Source: Nostoc sp. TCL26-01 (GTDB lineage: Bacteria > Cyanobacteriota > Cyanobacteriia > Cyanobacteriales > Nostocaceae). From it: DNA of 64,000 nucleotides. The position numbers were made by a program, and so were the translations under genes. Of the stretch, positions 9,280 to 18,856 are shown one piece after another. Position 1 is the first letter of the stretch. Every line of letters starts with the position of its first letter. The notes beneath the pieces were generated by a model. It did no database searches. It was given only the letters and a program-made list of their open reading frames with translations, and was not told the origin of the DNA. The stretch lies in NCBI RefSeq assembly GCF_013393945.1, contig NZ_CP040297.1, positions 3,380,001 through 3,444,000 on the forward strand, read 5' to 3'.

Positions 9280-10110
9280 TTAACCAAACCGTCCGCTAAT
9301 ATATTCTTGTGCTTCTCTGGTACGAGGAGCATTGAACATCTGTTCGGTAGGACTAAACTCAACTAATTTACCCCGACGTTTACCACCATTATCAATTTCT
9401 GTGTTAAAAAAGGCCGTCCAATCTGCCACCCTAGAGGCTTGTTGCATATTATGAGTTACCATAATAATGGTGTATTGCTCTTTGAGTTCTAAGCAAAGTT
9501 CCTCTACTTGACGTGTGGAAATTGGATCAAGGGCAGAGCATGGTTCATCCATTAATAATACATCAGGCTTCATAGCGATCGCACGAGCAATACAAAGCCT
9601 TTGTTGTTGTCCACCAGATAATGCTGTACCTTTAGCTTTGAGTTTATCTTTGACTTCATCCCAAATTGCTGCACGTCTGAGAGAATCTTCTACTAGTTCA
9701 TCAATATTCCCTTTGTAACCGTTAGAACGAGGGCCAAAAGCAATATTTTCGTATATCGACTTAGGAAAAGGATTTGGTCTTTGAAATACCATACCTATTT
9801 GTCGGCGCAATTTTACTGAATTAATTCTCGTGTCGTAAATATTGCGATCGCGGTAATTTAATCTTCCTTCTACTTTCGCACCGGGAATTAAATCATTCAT
9901 CCGGTTAAAGCAGCGTAAGAGTGTACTTTTACCACATCCTGAAGGGCCAATAAAAGCAATTATTTGTTTGTCTGGAATTTTTAGGTAAACATCAATCAAT
10001 GCCAGAAAGCCAGCATAATAAACCTTAACACCTTCCACATCAAATACTGAACTATCTTCGTGGTTGAGAGTAGTATTTCCCAAACTGTTTCTACTGTAAT
10101 CCCCAGTCAT
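9280..10110 (-). CDS. pstB: Phosphate ABC transporter ATP-binding protein
   Basis: 276-residue ABC ATPase that energises high-affinity phosphate import. Walker A GPSGCGKS at 55-62, signature [14 protein letters not shown], Walker B VLLMDEP followed by CSALDP, and the H-loop MVTHNM are all intact. Length and sequence match PstB. It is last in the minus-strand sbp-pstS-pstC-pstA-pstB series, 45 bp after pstA, and no phoU follows. Its 3' end abuts the convergent NACHT gene. Confidence 0.97.
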   Translation of the reverse strand: MTGDYSRNSLGNTTLNHEDSSVFDVEGVKVYYAGFLALIDVYLKIPDKQIIAFIGPSGCGKSTLLRCFNRMNDLIPGAKVEGRLNYRDRNIYDTRINSVKLRRQIGMVFQRPNPFPKSIYENIAFGPRSNGYKGNIDELVEDSLRRAAIWDEVKDKLKAKGTALSGGQQQRLCIARAIAMKPDVLLMDEPCSALDPISTRQVEELCLELKEQYTIIMVTHNMQQASRVADWTAFFNTEIDNGGKRRGKLVEFSPTEQMFNAPRTREAQEYISGRFG

Positions 10111-10155
10111 TTTCTTAGCTCCTACAATACTTAAAAAATCATTTTGCTTGGTCTT

Positions 10156-11058
10156 TTACCTAGTGATAGAAAAGCGTTGTCGCACATAAATTGCTATGCC
10201 ATTAAGCAACATAATTAAGAGTATTAAAGCAATAATTGTGGCTGCGGCTGAATTGGCAAAACCCGGTTCTGGACGAGTAATATAACTATAAATTTGAATG
10301 GGTAGTGCCATGAATCTTTGGGATAAACCAGGATCGAAAGTCAGAAAACTAACAGCACCTACTACAATCAAACAAGCCGCATCTCCAATTGCTCTAGATA
10401 CAGAAATAATTACGCCTGTCAGAATACCAGGAATAGCATAAGGTATGACATGATGACTAATAGTTTGCCATTTAGTTACACCCAAGCCATAAGAAGCATT
10501 TCTCAAAGAATCTGGAACTGAACGAATAGCTTCTCTAGACGTGACAATGATCACTGGCAATGACAATAAAGATAAAGTCAATGCACCAGAAATTAACGTC
10601 GGGCCGAAGCCAAGCAGATAGTTAAAAACTCCTAAACCCAGCAACCCATAAACAATTGATGGTACACCAGCAAGATTACTAATATTAATCTCAATAATAG
10701 CTGTCCACCAAGCTTTAGGAGCATATTCTTCTAGATATAAAGCTGCTCCCACACCTATAGGTACGGCAACTAAAATAACGATAATTCCCAGCAGCACGCT
10801 GCCAAAAATCGCCGGACGAATACCTCCTTCTTCTGGAAATCGAGAAGGGGTTTCTGTCAAAAACCCTGGAGTTAAAAAGCGCAGTAATCCATCCCTACCA
10901 ATATCAAAAATTAACAGCGCTAAAATGAACAAGCCTACTAGTAAACCTAGTAAAAACAGTATTTCAAATACCTTACCTAAAGACTCCCTTTTTTCCACAC
11001 TCTCATTAAATTCTGAGGCAGAATCTAGAGAATCATCCCTTTGATAACTTGTAGTCAT
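10156..11058 (-). CDS. pstA: Phosphate ABC transporter permease PstA
   Basis: 300-residue inner-membrane permease with about six hydrophobic segments and a BPD-type cytoplasmic loop (AIRSVPDSLRNASYGLGVTKWQTI) that docks to PstB. The N-terminal ~30 residues are hydrophilic and cytoplasmic. It pairs with PstC to form the channel. It starts 15 bp after pstC on the same strand. Confidence 0.96.
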   Translation of the reverse strand: MTTSYQRDDSLDSASEFNESVEKRESLGKVFEILFLLGLLVGLFILALLIFDIGRDGLLRFLTPGFLTETPSRFPEEGGIRPAIFGSVLLGIIVILVAVPIGVGAALYLEEYAPKAWWTAIIEINISNLAGVPSIVYGLLGLGVFNYLLGFGPTLISGALTLSLLSLPVIIVTSREAIRSVPDSLRNASYGLGVTKWQTISHHVIPYAIPGILTGVIISVSRAIGDAACLIVVGAVSFLTFDPGLSQRFMALPIQIYSYITRPEPGFANSAAATIIALILLIMLLNGIAIYVRQRFSITR

Positions 11059-11073
11059 GTTTGCTAATACTTA

Positions 11074-12015
11074 TTAATCGTACTTTTCTTTAAAACGATG
11101 AGAAATCCAGTAACTCACAATATTTAAAATTAGAGTCAGCAGAAATAGCACAGCGCCTACAGCATATAAAGTTTTGAAATTCAAACTTCCGCGAGGACTA
11201 TCACCCCCAGAAATTTGGGCCATATAAGCCGTCATAGTTTCTACTGATTCTGTGAGATTGACAGTCAATTTTGGCTGTGAACCAGCAGCGATAAGTACAG
11301 TCATCGTCTCACCAACTGCGCGAGAAACACCTAAAATAATTGAGGCTGTAATTCCTGACAGCGCGGCGGGAAGAACTACTCTAAAAATAGTTTCCAGCTT
11401 AGTTATTCCTAAAGCGTAAGCACCTTCTCTTAGAGAACGAGGTACTGCTTTAATCGCATCTAAACTAATCGAACCAACTGTAGGAGTTATCATTACTCCC
11501 ATCATTAACCCAGCACTCAAAGCATTGAATATTTCTAAAGGAATGAAATTTCTGAGTAATGGTGTGACAAACAAGAGTGCAAAGTAACCATAAACAACTG
11601 TGGGTATACCTGCCAAAAGTTCAACGGCTGGACGCAATATGGCTGCTACTTTGGGTTGAGCATATTCGCTTAAATAGATAGCTGAAGATAAGCCTAAAGG
11701 TACAGAAACAAACATAGCGATCGCTGTTGTTAAAAAAGTACCACTAATTAGCGGCCAAATCCCAAAATGTCTCTCAGCAAATAAAGGTGTCCATTTAGTA
11801 TCTAGGAAGAAGTCAGCCAGTGATACTTCCTGGAAAAATTCAAAGGCAACTTGAAAGATAATTACAACAATTCCAAAGGTAGTTAGTACCGATACTAAAC
11901 CACACGCAAATAAAATTGTCGCAAAAAACTTTTCTTGAAAATCGTCTAGTAATTTTTTATCAAGTGAAACATGAGCAGTTGCCGCAAAATCGTCTTGATT
12001 ATTTGTGAATTGCAT
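11074..12015 (-). CDS. pstC: Phosphate ABC transporter permease PstC
   Basis: 313-residue permease with about six membrane segments. The coupling-loop sequence AIKAVPRSLREGAYALGITKLETI is characteristic of the family. The first ~30 residues are cytoplasmic. The gene lies 7 bp downstream of pstS and 15 bp upstream of pstA, clearly within one operon. Confidence 0.96.
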   Translation of the reverse strand: MQFTNNQDDFAATAHVSLDKKLLDDFQEKFFATILFACGLVSVLTTFGIVVIIFQVAFEFFQEVSLADFFLDTKWTPLFAERHFGIWPLISGTFLTTAIAMFVSVPLGLSSAIYLSEYAQPKVAAILRPAVELLAGIPTVVYGYFALLFVTPLLRNFIPLEIFNALSAGLMMGVMITPTVGSISLDAIKAVPRSLREGAYALGITKLETIFRVVLPAALSGITASIILGVSRAVGETMTVLIAAGSQPKLTVNLTESVETMTAYMAQISGGDSPRGSLNFKTLYAVGAVLFLLTLILNIVSYWISHRFKEKYD

Positions 12016-12022
12016 AATTTTT

Positions 12023-13021
12023 TCAGATAAAATTGGTTATTGGTTGACCAGGTTTTGCTTTTTTAAATTTAGTTCCAGTCTCACCTTTGGCAAATTTTTG
12101 CTTGACTTTGACGTAAGCTTCATCAGGTAGGGCAACATAACCAACACTATCAACCCATTTCCAAGAGTTTTCTAGATAAAAATTCACAAACTCTGTAACT
12201 GATGGCTTACTGTCTAATGATTTCTTACTGACATAAATAAACAAGGGGCGAGATAATGGTGTGTAGATATTTTTTACTACATTATCCAATGGTACAGGTT
12301 TTTCACACTTGCCTTGAGGACTTTCTACAGCTACCAAATTTAGTTTATCTTGGTTTTGCAGATAATAGGAAATACCTACATAACCCAAAGAATATTTATC
12401 ACCTGCTACCCCTTGGACTAAAGTATTTTGATTGTGACTGGGGTTATAGTCAGTACGGCTATTTTTAGCTTTACCTGTCACAGCTTGACTAAAATAATCA
12501 AATGTTCCTGTATCAGAAGCAGGCGCATATAGTTTAATCTTCTCTTTCGGAAACTTAGAATTTACCTGATCCCAAGTTAAGACTTTACCATCTGCTTTAG
12601 CATTCCATAGCTTGTTAAATTCCTTAATGGTTAAACATTTAATAAAATTATTTTCCCGATTAGTGATAACAGCAATCCCATCCAACGCTATGGGTAACTC
12701 GACAAATTCAATGCCTTTACTTTTACATTTCTTAATTTCTTCATCTCTAATAGTTCGAGAAGCGCCAACAATATCAATTTCCCCAGCACAAAACTTACTA
12801 ATACCTCCGCCAGTGCCGCTAGATGCAACACTAACCACAGCTTTTGATTGCACTTTTTGATATTCTTCAGCAACAGCAAGAGAAATAGGAAAACCAACAG
12901 CCGCACCATCAACACTGACCTGTTGCTGTTGCTCTTTACTACTACAAGCTGTGAGACTATAACTAGTCAGTATTAGCGATGTCACTATGAGGCTACTTTT
13001 GAGCCTATCAATCAAGTTCAT
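12023..13021 (-). CDS. pstS: Phosphate-binding lipoprotein PstS
   Basis: 332-residue periplasmic phosphate-binding protein. The N-terminus is a lipoprotein signal (SLILTSYSLTAC, lipobox LTAC at the modified Cys). The phosphate-site motifs VASSGTGGG and GASR and the downstream SDTGTFDYF are those of the PstS family. It delivers phosphate to PstC/PstA. It lies 51 bp downstream of the sulfate-binding-type gene, most likely in the same transcript. Confidence 0.95.
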   Translation of the reverse strand: MNLIDRLKSSLIVTSLILTSYSLTACSSKEQQQQVSVDGAAVGFPISLAVAEEYQKVQSKAVVSVASSGTGGGISKFCAGEIDIVGASRTIRDEEIKKCKSKGIEFVELPIALDGIAVITNRENNFIKCLTIKEFNKLWNAKADGKVLTWDQVNSKFPKEKIKLYAPASDTGTFDYFSQAVTGKAKNSRTDYNPSHNQNTLVQGVAGDKYSLGYVGISYYLQNQDKLNLVAVESPQGKCEKPVPLDNVVKNIYTPLSRPLFIYVSKKSLDSKPSVTEFVNFYLENSWKWVDSVGYVALPDEAYVKVKQKFAKGETGTKFKKAKPGQPITNFI

Positions 13022-13072
13022 AAATCTACTAATTGAGTTGATGTATAGATGAGGACAAAATTTAGATAAATT

Positions 13073-14218
13073 TTAGCTCTTACTATTAGCTTGAACTTTG
13101 TCAAAAATTGCTCCAGTTGCCAAAAACTTTTTCTGAATGTAATCCCAACCACCTAAGTCTTGAGCTGTAAATAAAGTTTGAATAGGGGGAGACTGTGATA
13201 TTACTTCTTGTGTGACTATAGGGTTCACAGGACGATATTGAAATTTAGCAAACTCTCTTTGCGCTTCTGCTGAATAGAGAAAATCAACAAACGCTTCGGC
13301 AACTTTTCTTGTCTGATGTTTATCAACATTTTTATCAATTACCACTACAGGATTATCAATGGAGATATTAACCTGTGGCACAACATAAGGAAGTTTCGCT
13401 CCATTTTTTTTCGCCAAAACTACCTCGTTTTCGTAGTTAATTAAAACATCTCCCTGATTTTGTTGAAAAAATAAATCACTAGCCTCACGAGCATCTTTTG
13501 TTAATACAGGGATATTTTTATAAACTTTAGTTACGTAATCTAAAGCTGTGGCTTCATCTCCCCCTGTTTGGGTTATTGAACCCCAAAATGCTAAGAATTC
13601 CCAAATAGCAATACCAGATGTTTTAGGATTAGCGGCGATGATTTTTATCCCCTCTTTTGTTAAATCATCCCAATTTTTAATGCCTTTGGGATTACCTGCA
13701 CGAGTAACGATCGCAGCAACTGATCTGCTAACAATACCATTTCTCGGATATCTAATTTCCCAATCTTTCTTAATTAAACCCGCTTGTTGTATTTTGATGA
13801 CATCTAAAGGCAGCGCTAAATGTACTATATCCGCTTCCTGTTTGCCGGAAATGACATCAGCAGTCTGAGCGCCGGAACCACCATAACTCTGTTCAAAAGT
13901 GACGTTTTGATGATGTTCTTGCTGCCACTTTGCCACAAATTTAGGGATGATCTGATCATGAGCAGCTTTAGTCACAGAAAAAGATACTAACCGCAGCTTA
14001 ATATCTTGATTGCTAGCTAAATTACCACCAGAGCAAGCAGCGATCGCTATACTTAAAACAGCACTCAATATGCCTAAACAGATATATTTTTTATTAAAAC
14101 TGATTTGCATTACTTTTTGATATGAAAACAGCACAACTTGCCAAGCATCGACAACGCAAGTATATATTTTCTTTGTCCAGCTAGTTCCTTGCTGCATCGA
14201 ATGCTGCGGACTATTCAT
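13073..14218 (-). CDS. Sulfate-binding-protein-family lipoprotein in the pst operon
   Basis: A periplasmic binding protein of the sulfate/thiosulfate (Sbp) type. It has a membrane segment ending in AACSGG (lipobox), then SFSVTKAAHDQIIPKF, QSYGGSGAQ and the EADIVHLAL block, all diagnostic of Sbp. The start is uncertain. The frame is open to an ATG at 14287, but that codon lies between a -35 and a -10 element. The ATG at 14218 gives 381 residues, and a third at 14110 starts directly before the signal segment. No cysT/cysW/cysA genes are nearby; pstS follows 51 bp downstream. The ligand may be sulfate or another oxyanion used in phosphate stress; the sequence does not decide. Confidence 0.85.
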   Translation of the reverse strand: MNSPQHSMQQGTSWTKKIYTCVVDAWQVVLFSYQKVMQISFNKKYICLGILSAVLSIAIAACSGGNLASNQDIKLRLVSFSVTKAAHDQIIPKFVAKWQQEHHQNVTFEQSYGGSGAQTADVISGKQEADIVHLALPLDVIKIQQAGLIKKDWEIRYPRNGIVSRSVAAIVTRAGNPKGIKNWDDLTKEGIKIIAANPKTSGIAIWEFLAFWGSITQTGGDEATALDYVTKVYKNIPVLTKDAREASDLFFQQNQGDVLINYENEVVLAKKNGAKLPYVVPQVNISIDNPVVVIDKNVDKHQTRKVAEAFVDFLYSAEAQREFAKFQYRPVNPIVTQEVISQSPPIQTLFTAQDLGGWDYIQKKFLATGAIFDKVQANSKS

Positions 14219-14275
14219 TTTCTTATTCACCCTATAATCACCGGTATTTTGGTACATATACCGTAATTTATGATT

Positions 14276-14331
14276 ATTATAAACCATGAAAATCTTATGG
14301 CTGTCAAGTACCTATTTTCATTCAGCCATAA
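14276..14331 (-). promoter_or_regulatory. Candidate promoter with 9-bp inverted-repeat operator for the sbp-pst operon
   Basis: On the minus strand TTGACA (14302-14307) and TATAAT (14276-14281) are separated by 20 bp, longer than optimal. The -35 hexamer overlaps one arm of a perfect 9-bp inverted repeat: TTATGGCTG at 14295-14303 and CAGCCATAA at 14323-14331. A consensus -10, a stretched spacer and an operator over the -35 suggest a regulated promoter. I found no clear Pho-box direct repeats. Confidence 0.5.
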
Positions 14332-14496
14332 AATTTAAAATTGCATCCCCAACGTGGCTGAAGATTGCTAACATTATTAAGAATTTTTTCACTGACAGAG
14401 ATCAACTGTCGTAGGGTTCAAGAATAATAGAGAATAGGGGAAAGTAAGCTGCCCATAATTCTGTGTGTGCGTACTTGGCGACAACACACCATATAA

Positions 14497-15171
14497 CTAA
14501 CCTCTAGCCTCTAGTCTCTGTACCAACAGTTCCCCAACTTGCACTAGAGAGTCAAAAACTTGGTAAGCTAAACATCTGATTTCCGGGGATGGTTGTTCGA
14601 TATCAGGAACCATAATCGGATACATCCCGGCACTAAAAGCAGCTTCTACACCGACACACGAGTCTTCAAAAACTAGACACTGTACAGGTGCAACATTGAT
14701 TCTGCGACTGACTTCTAAATATATATCTGGTGCGGGTTTACCCTGGGCGACATCTTCACTGGTGACAATTGTTGTAAAGTGGTGCAGAATCGCGGCATTA
14801 TTGAGGCGGCGGATAGTGCGGCTGCGGGATGTCCCAGTGGCTAGAGCAATGACTATGCCTAAATTATTTAGCTGACCTAGTAAGTCTAACACACCGGCTT
14901 TGATTGACAAACCTTCTTGTAATTCTCGGCGATCGCCAATTTCAATGCGTTGTCTTTTTACTGCTTCAAAAGGAAAGTTATTGCCATATTTTTGTTTAAG
15001 AATTTTTTCGCGCCATGATAAATCCCGTCCAACAAATTCACTATAGAAATCATCACTCATCACATATCCATGACTGGCTAAAGCTTGTTGCCAAGCCCAA
15101 CGGGCAATGCTTTCTGTGTCAAAAAGCAAACCATCCATGTCAAAAATTGCGGCTCGAATATTTGGTAACAC
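14497..15171 (-). CDS. HAD-superfamily hydrolase (beta-phosphoglucomutase-like)
   Basis: 224 residues from a GTG at 15171. HAD motif I is FDMDGLLFD (nucleophile D11, acid D13), motif II is ALATGTS, the lysine is in GKPAPDIY, and motif III is FEDSCVGVEAA. The helical cap after motif I (type C1) is that of phosphoglucomutase/phosphoglycolate phosphatase-like enzymes. The exact substrate cannot be told. It is divergent from hemD with a ~50-bp gap that must hold both promoters. Confidence 0.9.
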   Translation of the reverse strand: MLPNIRAAIFDMDGLLFDTESIARWAWQQALASHGYVMSDDFYSEFVGRDLSWREKILKQKYGNNFPFEAVKRQRIEIGDRRELQEGLSIKAGVLDLLGQLNNLGIVIALATGTSRSRTIRRLNNAAILHHFTTIVTSEDVAQGKPAPDIYLEVSRRINVAPVQCLVFEDSCVGVEAAFSAGMYPIMVPDIEQPSPEIRCLAYQVFDSLVQVGELLVQRLEARG

Positions 15172-15220
15172 ACTCAGTCCTTATTAATACTGTATTGTAA
15201 TTTGATAACTTCACTAAATC

Positions 15221-16057
15221 ATGTCGCCAAAAACCAAATTACTCACTCCATCTAGCCAACTACCTTTATATACCAAAAGGATTCTAATCACAGCACCGAG
15301 AAACTACGCTTCTAGGTTATCTGCACAAATCATTGACAAAGGTGGACTACCAATTTTCATGCCCACCATCGAAACCTGTTATTTATCTAACTATTCTGAA
15401 TTAGATGCGGCTTTGCGGTGCATAGATCAATTTGATTGGATTGCTTTTACTAGTAGAAACGGCATCATAGCATTTTTTGAGCGCTTACATGATTTAGGTC
15501 TTTCTCTGTCTCAATTGCAAAATTGTCAGTTATGTGCATTAGGTAAAGACATAGAGCATTTATTATCAGTGTGTGGCAGAGTTGATTTAATTCCTAATGA
15601 ATCTAGTCCTGGGGGAATTATTGCCGAATTAGCGCTAATGGAAGGGATTTTTGGCAAGAAAATTTTATTACCAACACCAGAAGTTATTGGTATTCCTGAA
15701 CCTAATGTAGTACCTAATTTTATTACAGATTTACAAAGTTTAGGAATGCAGGTGACTCGTGTACCTACATACATAACTCAGAGTGTAGACAAAAGTATTT
15801 ATGCAGGAGAATTAAATTTAATTCAGCAAGGCATAATAGACATGATTGCTTTTAGTAGTACCGCAGAAGTCACCAGCTTGATGGCGATGTTTAACTCAAT
15901 CAATGATTTTGAGCATTGCCTGATTGCTTGTTTTGGCCCCTACACAGCAGCTAATGCCAGAAAATTAGGTATCAATGTTTCTGTTGTCTCGCAAGATTTT
16001 AGTTCTTTTGCAGGGTTTGTCAATGCAATGGCGGAATTTTATAGCAGCTGTCAATAG
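15221..16057 (+). CDS. hemD: Uroporphyrinogen-III synthase
   Basis: 278 residues, two-lobed HemD family. The N-terminal lobe has KRILITAPRNYASRLSAQI and FDWIAFTSRNGI. The C-terminal lobe has IDMIAFSSTAEV and CFGPYTAANARKLG. The enzyme closes hydroxymethylbilane with D-ring inversion to give uroporphyrinogen III, the branch-point precursor of heme, chlorophyll, phycobilins and cobalamin. It converges on pnp. Confidence 0.93.
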   Translation: MSPKTKLLTPSSQLPLYTKRILITAPRNYASRLSAQIIDKGGLPIFMPTIETCYLSNYSELDAALRCIDQFDWIAFTSRNGIIAFFERLHDLGLSLSQLQNCQLCALGKDIEHLLSVCGRVDLIPNESSPGGIIAELALMEGIFGKKILLPTPEVIGIPEPNVVPNFITDLQSLGMQVTRVPTYITQSVDKSIYAGELNLIQQGIIDMIAFSSTAEVTSLMAMFNSINDFEHCLIACFGPYTAANARKLGINVSVVSQDFSSFAGFVNAMAEFYSSCQ

Positions 16058-16110
16058 TTGCAAATTCAGTCGCTTGACTGATTTTATTCATCATCATGAA
16101 AAATTTTACG

Positions 16111-16134
16111 GCGATGCCTGCCTAAAGGCATCGC
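16111..16134. terminator. Hairpin between convergent hemD and pnp
   Basis: GCGATGCC (16111-16118) pairs with GGCATCGC (16127-16134), followed by a short T-rich run on the plus strand. It lies between two converging genes and may terminate both; it also resembles a GC-rich repeat palindrome common in Nostoc. Confidence 0.5.
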
Positions 16135-16189
16135 GGATTTTAGATTTGTAATTCATCCCTAATTCAAAATCTAAAATCCTCAACCGATA

Positions 16190-18346
16190 TTAACGATTCA
16201 CCGCCGCAGCTTCTCTGGCCGCAGTTGCTTGATCTGGGTGTATCCCCAAACGTGTGAGATTAATCCGTCCTTTATTGTCAATTTCGCGCACTTTGACAAT
16301 AACTTCATCGCCAACGGCTACCTCATCCTCGACTTTGCCAACACGATAGTCAGCTAATTGGGAGATGTGGATCATTCCTTCTTTACCGGGGAGGAATTCG
16401 ACAAAAGCGCCGATGGGGATAATCCGAGTGACACGTCCAGCATAGACATCACCTTCATTCAATTTGCGAGTCATGCCTTGAATGATACTACGCGCTCTTT
16501 TGGCCTTACTTTCATCGACCGCAGAAATTGTGACTGTGCCGTCATCTTCAATGTCGATTTTTGCACCAGTTTCTTCGGTGATGCCCTTAATCGTTTTACC
16601 ACCAGGCCCAATGACTAGACCAATCATTTCTGGATCAATCCGAATAGTCAATAGACGAGGAGCATAAGGTGAGGTTTCAGTGCGTGGTTGGTCGATAGTT
16701 TGGAGCATTTTCTCCAGAATATGCAACCTAGCGTCTTTTGCTTGGTGGATGGCTTGGGCAATTACTTCCAAAGACAAACCAGATATTTTCATATCCATTT
16801 GTAAGGCGGTAATCCCTGTATCTGTGCCGGCGACTTTGAAGTCCATGTCACCTAAGAAATCTTCAATACCTTGAATATCTGTCAGAACACGGACTTCTTC
16901 ACCTTCCTTAATCAAACCCATTGCTGCACCACTGACAGGTTTGATTAGGGGGACACCAGCATCCATCAAAGCCAGGGTGGAACCGCAAACAGAACCCATC
17001 GAGGTAGAACCATTAGAAGATAGGACTTCCGAGACGACGCGAATCACGTAAGGGAATTCCTCTTTGGGTGGTAGTACAGGTAATATGGCTCTTTCGGCTA
17101 ATGCACCATGACCAACTTCTCGTCTACCCGGCGCACGCATGGGCTTAGTTTCGCCAACGGAGAAGGGAGGGAAGTTATAATGATGTAAGTAGCGTTTGGA
17201 TTGATCTGTTTGCAGGTCATCGTTGAGGTTTTGGGCATCTCCGGGAGTACCCAGGGTACAGGCGGATAATACCTGAGTTAGTCCTCTGTTAAATAAGCCG
17301 CTACCGTGGACACGCTTAGGTAAGACATCAACTTGACAAGATACAGGACGGACTTCATCAAGTTTACGACCATCAACACGCACGTTATCTTCGATGATTT
17401 GGCGGCGCATGAAGTATTTTGTAATGTCTTTAAAAGTGTTGCCCAGGGCCTTACTATTGGCGGTGGCTGCCGTCCGAATGGGATCTTCTTCTGGGAGTTC
17501 GGCGATCGCTGTGGCAATATTATCTTTAACGACATCCAACGCGGCATCGCGTTCGGGTTTAGTCAATGCAAATTGAGCCAGAATTTTCTTAATTTCATCG
17601 CTAGCGCGATCGCGGATATAATTTTCCAGAGTTTGGTCTACCTCTGGCGGTGCTTCTTGGACAATTTCCAGACCGAGTTCAGCAACTAAGTCTAGCTGTG
17701 CTTTGATTAAATCCCTAACTGCTTCGTAGCCAAAATCAATGGCTTCAATAATATCTCGTTCTGGTAACTGATTTGCTCCCGCTTCCACCATGATCACACC
17801 ATGAGGTGAACCGGCTACCACCAAGTCCAAATCTCCGGCTTCGATTTCTGCATAGGTGGGGTTAATCACGAAATCATCACCCACTAAACCTACCCGCACT
17901 GCTGCCATTGGCCCATTAAAGGGAATTTTGGCAATTAGTGTAGCAATGGAAGCGCCTGTGACGGCTAGGACATCGGGTGGTACTTGCTCATCCATCGACA
18001 TTGTTAAAGCGATAACTTGCAAGTCATCCCGCAACCATGAAGGGAACAAAGGACGCAAGGGACGGTCTATAAGACGGCTGGTGAGAATTGCTTTCTCTGG
18101 GGGACGACCTTCTCGGCGCATGATCCCACCGGGGATTCTCCCTGCCGCATATAGTCTTTCTTCATAATCTACTGTCAGGGGAAGAAAATCAATGCCCTCT
18201 CTGGCTTGCGATCGCGTAGCTGTGACCAATACAGCTGTATCCCCCGATTCTATCAAAACTGACCCACCCGCTTGGGGTGCTAGTAGGCCTACCTTCAGTC
18301 GAATATCCCTTCCATCGAAGGATATTGACTTATCAACTTCTGCCAT
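16190..18346 (-). CDS. pnp: Polyribonucleotide nucleotidyltransferase (PNPase)
   Basis: 718 residues, full length. Two RNase PH-like cores are present; the second has [14 protein letters not shown] and [13 protein letters not shown] plus the catalytic-site [22 protein letters not shown] domain ([11 protein letters not shown]) and an S1 domain ([19 protein letters not shown]) follow. It degrades RNA 3'-5' by phosphorolysis and adds heteropolymeric tails in cyanobacteria. In Deinococcus a Ro protein and Y RNA gate PNPase; the Ro-like operon 11 kb away is not linked to it in any visible way. The start MAEVDKS fits family length. Confidence 0.98.
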   Translation of the reverse strand: MAEVDKSISFDGRDIRLKVGLLAPQAGGSVLIESGDTAVLVTATRSQAREGIDFLPLTVDYEERLYAAGRIPGGIMRREGRPPEKAILTSRLIDRPLRPLFPSWLRDDLQVIALTMSMDEQVPPDVLAVTGASIATLIAKIPFNGPMAAVRVGLVGDDFVINPTYAEIEAGDLDLVVAGSPHGVIMVEAGANQLPERDIIEAIDFGYEAVRDLIKAQLDLVAELGLEIVQEAPPEVDQTLENYIRDRASDEIKKILAQFALTKPERDAALDVVKDNIATAIAELPEEDPIRTAATANSKALGNTFKDITKYFMRRQIIEDNVRVDGRKLDEVRPVSCQVDVLPKRVHGSGLFNRGLTQVLSACTLGTPGDAQNLNDDLQTDQSKRYLHHYNFPPFSVGETKPMRAPGRREVGHGALAERAILPVLPPKEEFPYVIRVVSEVLSSNGSTSMGSVCGSTLALMDAGVPLIKPVSGAAMGLIKEGEEVRVLTDIQGIEDFLGDMDFKVAGTDTGITALQMDMKISGLSLEVIAQAIHQAKDARLHILEKMLQTIDQPRTETSPYAPRLLTIRIDPEMIGLVIGPGGKTIKGITEETGAKIDIEDDGTVTISAVDESKAKRARSIIQGMTRKLNEGDVYAGRVTRIIPIGAFVEFLPGKEGMIHISQLADYRVGKVEDEVAVGDEVIVKVREIDNKGRINLTRLGIHPDQATAAREAAAVNR

Positions 18347-18856
18347 TCAGCTTTTTTTCCTTCTATGCACGCTATTCTCTCTACTGTGGCAATCCTAACA
18401 TTTATGCCTTGTAGCTGGCTTCTGTTGAACACAAACAGCAACAAGTACTTCAACGCATAGCGCACCACTGTTCCATCAGCCAGCTTTGCCGCTTTGGGAA
18501 TGCTTCCCATGATATCAAAGTAAATCCGCTTTGAGGTTTGGGTGTAAGAAGGGAACAGGTGACAGGTGACAGGTAATAGGGAATGGGGAAGAGTGGAGGT
18601 GGAGTTTTACTAGGTTTTGCAAAAATCAGGTAGCAGTTCTATGTATGGTAATTGAAGGTATATTAGTTTCAAAGAGTGAATTTAAAGAGAGAGGCTAGGG
18701 ACTAGGGGTCAGAGGGTAGAGGTTAGTGTTTTTTTATCAGCACGCATTACTTTTGCAAAACAGCTAATTATGGAAAAATCCTCAATCAAACATGAAAATA
18801 TTTCTCTTCTAGCCTCTAGCCCCTAGATCCTCTTTCAAAGTTTGAGTAATTAACAA
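18347..18856. other. Intergenic region with STRR-type repeats
   Basis: About 510 bp between divergent pnp and the SNF2 helicase. It contains GACAGGTGACAGGT-type heptamers (about 18558-18572) and two clusters of GCTAGGGACTAGGGG / CTAGCCTCTAGCCCCTAG short repeats (about 18691-18725 and 18810-18827). No convincing gene, RNA or promoter was recognised. Confidence 0.6.

Noticed and set aside
14288..14496. Pho box (direct 8-bp repeats) upstream of the sbp-pst operon
   Set aside because: No repeats close enough to the cyanobacterial SphR consensus could be aligned; only the inverted repeat was retained.
16190..18346. Functional link between pnp and the Ro-like operon
   Set aside because: Rsr works with PNPase in Deinococcus, but here the genes are 11 kb apart with unrelated genes between; proximity is probably coincidence.
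18295..18510. 71-codon minus-strand ORF overlapping the start of pnp
   Set aside because: Different frame over pnp's conserved N-terminus, no family features, and no ribosome site.
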